From positions 48,538 to 112,537 of the forward strand of contig NZ_LGYO01000006.1 in NCBI RefSeq assembly GCF_001263355.1: a stretch of DNA of 64,000 nt, written 5' to 3'. The position numbers and the translations under genes are program-made. Positions 58,692 to 64,000 of this stretch are shown one piece after another. Origin of the DNA: Acetobacterium bakii. Lineage in GTDB: Bacteria; Bacillota; Clostridia; Eubacteriales; Eubacteriaceae. How positions within the stretch are numbered: the stretch's first letter is position 1; each line of letters opens with the position of its first letter. Below the pieces are notes generated by a model. That model searched no databases. It was not told the DNA's origin and saw only the letters and a program-made list of their open reading frames with translations.

Positions 58692-59804
58692 ATGAGAAAG
58701 ACAAAGCAAGAAAAGCCAGTCAGACCCCCAAAACAAAAACGACAAAGGAAAAAGAAGAACCCTGTTCAAGCTATTGCAATTATTATTCTTCTAATTATTA
58801 TTCTTGGAGCCACCGCCGTATTTAGTTTTAATTATTTTATCAATGATAAACTGGCACCGGTGGGAAATGGCGACCCGGTGTTTGTTGACATAGAAGAGGG
58901 CTCGGTGGTCAGCGATATTGCAGAGCAATTGGAAGCAGAAAATTTAATACAGGACGCCCTTGCGTTTGAACTTATGGCAAAAAAAGAGGGTCTGGGAAAT
59001 CAGATTCAATCAGGTTATTATGAATTTAAACCAAGCGAATCGGCTCTGGAAATCTTAAACCGTCTCATCGAAGGCGATGTTTATGATTCAGCAGTCACTA
59101 TTCCTGAAGGCCGAAATATCAAAGAGTTTGCTGCTATTTTAGAAGAACAAATGGTATGCAGTGCAGAGGATTTCATTGCTGAGACTCAAAAAGTTGGGGA
59201 TTATCAGAAAAACTACCCTATTTTAAGTACTATTTCCCTGGAACCCAAGGACGGCGTAAGCCGAACGCTGGAAGGCTATCTTTTCCCGGATACCTATAAT
59301 TTCAAACCGAATACCGATCCCTCGGAAGTGGTTACCGCCATGCTGGACCGTTTTGTTGAGGTGTACAACCAGGACTACCTGAATCGGACCGCTGAAATGG
59401 GAAAAACCGTGGATCAGATTGTAATTATGGCATCTATTATTGAATTGGAAACAAAATTTGACGATGATAAGGCAAATGCCGCCAGCGTATTTTACAACCG
59501 TATCGCAGCCGATCAGCCACTCCAATCCGATATTACCGTAGATTATGCACGGGGCGAGAAAAAAGCAATTCTGACCACCGAAGAAACCCAGTTTCCCTCA
59601 CCCTATAACACTTATATTAATAAGGGATTACCCTTTGGACCGATTTGTTCCTTTGGTGAACCAGCCTTGAAGGCGGCACTTTATCCAGCGACCACAGAAT
59701 ATATGTATTTCGTTGCAGATATAAAAACCGGGAAAATCTATTTTAACGTAACCTATGAAGAACACCTGGAAGACGTGGAAACCTATCTCGGACCATCAAA
59801 TTAA
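58692..59804 (+). CDS. mltG: endolytic murein transglycosylase MltG
   Basis: A 370-residue membrane-anchored YceG/MltG protein that cleaves nascent glycan strands. Basic cytoplasmic tail (about 1-26), one membrane helix (about 27-49), a LysM-like module, then the catalytic region with TLEGYLFPDTYNF, IVIMASIIELETKFDDD (catalytic Glu), FYNRIAADQPLQSDITVDY and YNTYINKGLPFGPICSFGEP. The neighbours (O-methyltransferase and U32 protease) match the B. subtilis yrrL-yrrM-yrrN/O order. Confidence 0.95.
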   Translation: MRKTKQEKPVRPPKQKRQRKKKNPVQAIAIIILLIIILGATAVFSFNYFINDKLAPVGNGDPVFVDIEEGSVVSDIAEQLEAENLIQDALAFELMAKKEGLGNQIQSGYYEFKPSESALEILNRLIEGDVYDSAVTIPEGRNIKEFAAILEEQMVCSAEDFIAETQKVGDYQKNYPILSTISLEPKDGVSRTLEGYLFPDTYNFKPNTDPSEVVTAMLDRFVEVYNQDYLNRTAEMGKTVDQIVIMASIIELETKFDDDKANAASVFYNRIAADQPLQSDITVDYARGEKKAILTTEETQFPSPYNTYINKGLPFGPICSFGEPALKAALYPATTEYMYFVADIKTGKIYFNVTYEEHLEDVETYLGPSN

Positions 59805-59824
59805 AAAGAAATGCAGGTCTTAAA

Positions 59825-60472
59825 GTGAACGAAATTGTACAGGATTATATAGAAGACTACATTCGTGGTCTCATACCCGAAGGAAATCCCTTATTGGAAG
59901 CGTTTCGAGTACGGGCCGCCGCGGATGAGATTCCCATTATTCATCCGGAAGTTCAGAACTATCTTGAAATTCTGATTAAGTCCCGAAACATCCAGTCCAT
60001 TCTAGAAATTGGAACAGCCGTTGGATATTCAGCATCGGTATTTGCCGCCGCCATGGACGCTCATGGACAAGTCGATACCATTGAGCGAAGCCTGAAAATG
60101 GTATCAGAGGCCGAGGAAAACATTGGAGAACTGGGTATCGGCAACCAAGTTAACCTCATCCTTGGGGATGCCTTGGAAACCGTGGAAACCTTAACGAAAT
60201 CCTACGACATGATTTTTCTTGATGGCGGTAAGGGCCATTATATTCACCTGTTGGATGCGTGTCTCAAGCGCTTGAAACCAGGCGGCGTTTTAGTCTCGGA
60301 TAATGTCTTATTCAAGGGCATGATCGCTTCGGATGCCTTGGTAATCAGACGAAAAATCACCATTGTAAAACGGATGCGAAAGTATCTGGAAGCCATTTCC
60401 GACCATCCCCAACTCATGACCACCGTTTTACCCCTGGGTGACGGCCTGGCCGTAAGCTGGATGAAAAACTAA
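59825..60472 (+). CDS. O-methyltransferase family 3 (TrmR/YrrM type)
   Basis: A 215-residue SAM enzyme: EIGTAVGYSASVFAAAM (motif I), DTIERSLKMVSEAEENI, YDMIFLDGGKGHYIHLLDAC and LVSDNVLFKGMI. B. subtilis YrrM/TrmR methylates 5-hydroxyuridine in tRNA wobble position, and this is the likely role by position between mltG and a U32 protease, whose relatives make the hydroxyuridine. The start is GTG at 59825. Two palindromic repeats follow the stop. Confidence 0.9.
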   Translation: MNEIVQDYIEDYIRGLIPEGNPLLEAFRVRAAADEIPIIHPEVQNYLEILIKSRNIQSILEIGTAVGYSASVFAAAMDAHGQVDTIERSLKMVSEAEENIGELGIGNQVNLILGDALETVETLTKSYDMIFLDGGKGHYIHLLDACLKRLKPGGVLVSDNVLFKGMIASDALVIRRKITIVKRMRKYLEAISDHPQLMTTVLPLGDGLAVSWMKN

Positions 60473-60484
60473 AACGCGACTGTG

Positions 60485-60603
60485 TTAACAAACCTCTTTG
60501 CGGACATTTATTTATCGTTGTGTGCTGCATGATCGTACACCTTCGGTGTTCGCCATGATGCACACAAAATGATGAAATAAAAATCCGCAAAGAGGTTTGT
60601 TAA
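60485..60603 (-). repeat. long palindrome G with the shared apex and a different outer stem
   Basis: 119 bp. Outer arms: 20-bp perfect inverted repeat TTAACAAACCTCTTTGCGGA, unrelated to copies A-F. Inner part: TTGTGTGCTGCATGATCG and CGCCATGATGCACACAA, the same core as copies B and E with compensated changes. It lies 12 bases past the O-methyltransferase stop and 15 bases before copy F, in opposite orientation. Confidence 0.85.
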
Positions 60604-60618
60604 ATTACGTTAACTAGA

Positions 60619-60719
60619 GTCCTGGGGACAATGGTAACATCAGTTGTCGGCATCATGGCGAACAGGCGACAGCCTGTCCGATCATGCAGCAGACAACGAT
60701 TTACCATTGTCCCCAGGAC
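60619..60719 (+). repeat. dispersed palindromic repeat, copy F
   Basis: A 101-bp near-palindrome, orientation as A and D. GTCCTGGGGACAATGGTAAC at the left, ATTTACCATTGTCC and CCAGGAC at the right. Apex GGCGAACAGGC gaca GCCTGTCCG. Followed by CGGGTTTG as in A and D. It forms a convergent pair with palindrome G. Confidence 0.9.
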
Positions 60720-60755
60720 GGGTTTGATATGCAAATAATTTGAATGGAGAATAAA

Positions 60756-61982
60756 ATGAAAAAACCGGAACTCCTGGCACCAGCAGGAAATTTTGAAAAA
60801 TTAAAATATGCCCTTCACTATGGTGCAGATGCAGTATACTGCGCAGGAAAAGAATTTGGACTTCGGGCAAAAGCCGATAACTTTGATCAGTTGGGTCTGA
60901 AAGAGGCCGCTGCCTATGTCCATGCAAAAGGAAAAAAAATATATGTGACCTTAAATATTATCGCCCACAATGACGATTTAAAAGGCCTACCGGACTATGT
61001 GAAAGAATTGGCAGCCATGGAAATTGACGGTGTCATTGTGGCCGACCCCGGGGTGTTTTCGGTGGTGCGTGAAGTTGCCCCGGATCTGAAAATTTCAATC
61101 AGTACCCAGGCCAACAACACCAATTATCGAAGTGTGGCGTTCTGGCATGCCCAGGGAGCGAAACGCGTTGTTCTGGCCCGGGAATTGGGGCTGGCGGAAA
61201 TAACCGAAATCAAGGAAAAAGTGTCTTCTGAAATGGAAATTGAAACCTTTGTTCATGGGGCCATGTGTATTTCCTATTCCGGACGATGTCTGCTAAGTCA
61301 TTACATGACCGGACGGGACTCCAACAAAGGAGATTGTGCCCAACCCTGTCGCTGGAAATACCATTTGGTTGAAGAAACCAGACCCAATGAAGCCTTTAGT
61401 ATTGAAGATGACTCCACCGGTTCGTTTATTTTCAATTCAAAGGATTTGTGCCTGGTAAATGAAATCCCATCACTGATGGCCGCTGGCGTTGACAGTTTTA
61501 AAATAGAAGGGCGAATGAAAAGCCTTTACTATGTGGCCACAGTGGTGTCCACATACCGAAGCGCCATTGATTACGCCTACGACCACCCGGAAGTTCACGT
61601 TCTCGATGAACATTATTTCGAAGAATTGACCAAGGTGAGCCATCGCAACTATACCACCGGCTTCTATCGTGGAAAAACAAGTTCTGAGGATCAAAATTAT
61701 GGTACCAGCAGTTACACCCGAAATTATGACTTTGTGGGTTTAGTGCTTTCATACGATGAAAAAACCGGAATCGCTGTGATCGAACAGCGTAATAAAATAT
61801 CTCAGGGAGACACCATTGAAATCATGATTCCCCAAAAGGGCTTTTTCACACAAAAGGCCGCGCATATGACCGATGCCCTCGGAAACCCATTGGAATCAAC
61901 CCCGCATCCCAAAATGATTTATAATCTAAAAATGGATGCTCCGGTGAGTCCCATGGATATCGTGAGAAAACAAGAAATTTAA
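60756..61982 (+). CDS. U32 family peptidase (RlhA/TrhP-type tRNA or rRNA hydroxylation protein)
   Basis: A 408-residue protein. ELLAPAGNFEKLKYALHYGA at the start (family signature), DAVYCAGKEFGLRAKA, then the Cys-rich U32 centre FVHGAMCISYSGRCLLSHYM and GDCAQPCRWKY, which could hold an Fe-S cluster. A C-terminal beta-barrel domain follows. Family members (RlhA, TrhP/YrrO) hydroxylate uridine or cytidine in RNA using prephenate as oxygen source. GGAGA and spacing favour the ATG at 60756; the longer frame opens at 60744. Standing after TrmR-like genes fits tRNA wobble uridine hydroxylation. Confidence 0.92.
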   Translation: MKKPELLAPAGNFEKLKYALHYGADAVYCAGKEFGLRAKADNFDQLGLKEAAAYVHAKGKKIYVTLNIIAHNDDLKGLPDYVKELAAMEIDGVIVADPGVFSVVREVAPDLKISISTQANNTNYRSVAFWHAQGAKRVVLARELGLAEITEIKEKVSSEMEIETFVHGAMCISYSGRCLLSHYMTGRDSNKGDCAQPCRWKYHLVEETRPNEAFSIEDDSTGSFIFNSKDLCLVNEIPSLMAAGVDSFKIEGRMKSLYYVATVVSTYRSAIDYAYDHPEVHVLDEHYFEELTKVSHRNYTTGFYRGKTSSEDQNYGTSSYTRNYDFVGLVLSYDEKTGIAVIEQRNKISQGDTIEIMIPQKGFFTQKAAHMTDALGNPLESTPHPKMIYNLKMDAPVSPMDIVRKQEI

Positions 61983-62086
61983 TAGTACTATTTTTACTGC
62001 CCAATATTTCTTCAGGAGATACTGGGTATTTTTTATAAATTATGGGTATTTTCTATTATATAAAATAAATTTAATTTGGAGGAGAA

Positions 62087-63382
62087 ATGTATAATTTTAA
62101 TGAACTCTTGGTTTTATTTAGCATAATTCTGTTTCTGGTGGTAGCATTAAGCTTTATTAATGAGAAAACAACGAAATTTCCATACGAAATCGGCCTGGTG
62201 ATTTTCGGATTTATTTTCGTTTTGATTTTAATTATTCTTCAGAAATTGAATATTCTTTTGATTCCTGAAGAAATCTTGGCCCTTACCCAGCAATTTAATT
62301 TTAATGATTTTTTAATCCATGGGGTTTTATGTTTCATGCTGTTTGGCGGAGCTGCCAGCATAAAATTTAACGATTTTAATGAGGATAAATTTTTAATTGG
62401 ATGCATGGCAATCGCAGGAACCATTATATCCACACTGGTGTATGGTCTGTTGTTCTGGGGACTATGCTTTATCGTTCAGATCGATATTAAATTTTTGGAA
62501 GCACTTATTCTGGGATCAATTGTGGCACCAACGGATCCTATTTCGGCCATGAGTATTCTGAGTAAAGTGGGCCTTCCCAAACGACTGGCCCTAATTGTTG
62601 AAGGGGAATCCCTATTTAATGATGGCGTTGCTGTGGCAATTTTTGCAACGCTGCTGAGCGTTTTAGAGCAGACCACCCAGGAAATTTCATTAAGCAGCTT
62701 TGCCTGGGGATTGGCCGCAGATGTTCTGGGGGCGATTGGAATTGGTTTGGTCATTTCCTTTTTATTTTTTCAAATTTTCAAACAGTCCCAAAATCGCTAC
62801 ATAAAAATCTTCACAAGTATTTTAACGGTTATGCTGGCTTATCTCCTGTGCGAGTATTTGGAGTTCTCAGGGCCCATCGCCGCAGTGATCTGCGGGCTTT
62901 CCTACGCCACTGGAATTGCCAGAATGCAAAAAATCAAACCAGATCAAGAGAATACCGAAATTCATGATTTATTTTATTCCTTTTGGGGGGTAATTAATAA
63001 TCTGCTTAATGGCATCCTTTTTCTTTTGGTCGGATTACTGTTTGTCGACATTAGAAATCTAAATGACTTCACACTATCAGGCATTCTTATTGTCGTAGTC
63101 GGTGCAATCATTATTAATACTGTTTCCCGCATCACCGGCGTCGCCGGTACCGTTAGTTTTATAAAAAAAATACCCTTTGATATGAAAAAATCAAAGTTTG
63201 CCATTTTTTACACCTGGGCAGGACTTAAGGGTGGCTTGTGTCTGGCATTGGTTATGGGAACAGGAACATCTCTGGCCCCGGCGACCTATGATTTATTCCT
63301 GCTTTCTACCTACGCAATTGTAATATTTACAACCCTATTCCAGGGCTTGACCATTGGCAAAGCCTATTTGAAATTGAAATAA
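62087..63382 (+). CDS. sodium/proton antiporter, CPA1 (NhaP) family
   Basis: A 431-residue membrane protein with about 12 helices. Signature sequences GSIVAPTDPISAMSIL (transport-site Asp) and EGESLFNDGVAVAIF (Asn-Asp pair of CPA1), then YLEFSGPIAAVICGLSYATG, WAGLKGGLCLALVMGTG. It exchanges Na+ or K+ for H+ across the membrane for pH or sodium control. TTTGGAGG precedes the ATG. Acetogens that couple energy with Na+ would use such activity, but a direct link is only inferred. Confidence 0.92.
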   Translation: MYNFNELLVLFSIILFLVVALSFINEKTTKFPYEIGLVIFGFIFVLILIILQKLNILLIPEEILALTQQFNFNDFLIHGVLCFMLFGGAASIKFNDFNEDKFLIGCMAIAGTIISTLVYGLLFWGLCFIVQIDIKFLEALILGSIVAPTDPISAMSILSKVGLPKRLALIVEGESLFNDGVAVAIFATLLSVLEQTTQEISLSSFAWGLAADVLGAIGIGLVISFLFFQIFKQSQNRYIKIFTSILTVMLAYLLCEYLEFSGPIAAVICGLSYATGIARMQKIKPDQENTEIHDLFYSFWGVINNLLNGILFLLVGLLFVDIRNLNDFTLSGILIVVVGAIIINTVSRITGVAGTVSFIKKIPFDMKKSKFAIFYTWAGLKGGLCLALVMGTGTSLAPATYDLFLLSTYAIVIFTTLFQGLTIGKAYLKLK

Positions 63383-63409
63383 GTGCTTTCACAATAGCGT
63401 ATTAAAGCG

Positions 63410-63447
63410 CCAACGGGACCTTACCAATTTTAGCAAGGTCCCGTTGG
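63410..63447. terminator. bidirectional hairpin between convergent genes
   Basis: A 13-bp perfect stem (CCAACGGGACCTT and its complement) with a 12-base loop, between the antiporter and flavodoxin genes. The T-runs are modest. Confidence 0.75.
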
Positions 63448-63482
63448 GTTTGATGTTTTAGAAGACGGCGCATTTTGAAAGA

Positions 63483-63908
63483 TCAGGCGATGAAATCGTC
63501 AGCGGCATTTTTGGCAAAAAGTACGGCAGCATCGATGTCTGCCTGATTGGGATGGCCCATTCCAAACAATAAGAAATTACCCTGACAGATAAATTCTGCA
63601 GGCATTACAGCAATGCCTTTTTCTGTAAGTGTTTGTCGAACTTCGGTTTGACCCTGCTTTTTTGACACACATGAAGTGATCAAAACCGCCTTTTTAACCT
63701 GTTTATTGTCCATGGTATTGATGAAATCGATCATTTCCGGTAAGCTTTTCCCACCGTAGATGCCTCCCACAATGTAAAGCAAATCAACGTTTTTAAGCGT
63801 TGGATGATCCGTAACATTATTGATTTCAATTCCCAGTTCCGCAGCTATGGCATTTGCAATTTTCTTGGAATGTCCGGTTTTACTGGCATAGATTAATTGA
63901 CTGTTCAT
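63483..63908 (-). CDS. flavodoxin-like protein
   Basis: A 141-residue flavodoxin-fold protein: the FMN phosphate loop YASKTGHSKKIANAIAAEL at about 7-25 (T/S-rich, close to TxTGxT), VDLLYIVGGIYGGKSLPEMI (second FMN loop), KKAVLITSCVSKKQ, and AEFICQGNFLLFGMGHP. It is shorter than long-chain flavodoxins and matches the flavodoxin family protein class. Likely electron transfer, partner unknown. AAAGG precedes the ATG. It is the last gene in the window; the remaining 90 bases are AT-rich leader. Confidence 0.85.
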   Translation of the reverse strand: MNSQLIYASKTGHSKKIANAIAAELGIEINNVTDHPTLKNVDLLYIVGGIYGGKSLPEMIDFINTMDNKQVKKAVLITSCVSKKQGQTEVRQTLTEKGIAVMPAEFICQGNFLLFGMGHPNQADIDAAVLFAKNAADDFIA

Positions 63909-64000
63909 AAAATTATTATCCTTTCATGATAAATTAATACCAGGTAATTGCGAAACTCAAAAGAATCGAACAATTGTTGCTTTGATGTCAGTTTTCACAA

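Noticed and set aside
12329..60719. Palindromic repeats considered as a CRISPR array
   Set aside because: Copies are single and scattered over 48 kb in both orientations, with no spacers or cas genes.
61983..62060. Weak hairpin after the U32 gene (CCCA...TGGG then T-run)
   Set aside because: The stem is too short and interrupted to call a terminator with confidence, although a T-run follows.

Overview
The window reads as a chromosomal segment of a low-to-moderate G+C, Gram-positive-type anaerobe of the class Clostridia, most like the Eubacteriaceae/Acetobacterium group. This is inferred from gene content and order: an IspH-ribosomal protein S1 fusion, a T-box leader on alaS, the order alaS-ireB-...-ruvX-DUF1292...mltG, RNase J, scpAB, a division and cell wall (dcw) cluster that runs to ftsZ, acetolactate decarboxylase and XdhC/YqeC. 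No rRNA, tRNA, complete insertion sequence, prophage or CRISPR array was seen.

Layout. 1-7.1 kb: guaA plus a small ORF; a LysR regulator divergent from an EamA transporter; a short UvrC-like GIY-YIG protein; a BspA-type leucine-rich-repeat protein; yqeC and xdhC, which are accessory genes for molybdenum hydroxylases. 7.1-13.4 kb: two ABC exporter operons with their own regulators (GntR/YtrA type and LytTR-DUF3021 type). Between them lies a decayed stretch holding a broken glycerol facilitator, a broken response regulator and an intact GlcG/HbpS-like gene bracketed by 23-bp inverted repeats. 13.4-21.4 kb: a short hydrophobic peptide coupled to a hydrolase, then a sirtuin and a PucR regulator; an unknown membrane protein; a TIGR00300 protein, FmdE, UPF0210 and an ACT protein on the minus strand. 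21.6-34.3 kb: dcw cluster mraZ-rsmH-ftsL-pbp-murF-mraY-murD-ftsW-murG-ftsQ-ftsZ, without murE, murB or murC. 34.3-45 kb: a dense housekeeping run with many stop/start overlaps (nrdR, nudix, M50 protease, scpA, scpB, rluB, ytqB, an RpiR regulator, a flavoprotein, cmk, plsC, ispH-rpsA). 45-50 kb: iscR-iscS-iscU, budA, a PRC-barrel protein and an AI-2E transporter. 50-61.9 kb: T-box-alaS, ireB, an aldo/keto reductase, ruvX, DUF1292, sfsA, fur, rnj, ylbF-like, mltG, an O-methyltransferase and a U32 peptidase. 62-64 kb: a CPA1 antiporter and a flavodoxin.

The most unusual content is intergenic. Six copies of a roughly 100-bp palindromic element lie just downstream of stop codons, in both orientations. 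Copies differ by paired, compensatory changes in the stem while asymmetric internal loops are kept. Two other long palindromes share the apex but have different outer stems. Two copies are flanked by duplicated host terminator hairpins, and one site looks like a solo scar left by arm-to-arm deletion. This is a small mobile or structured-RNA repeat family, and I rate it the best candidate for something undescribed here.
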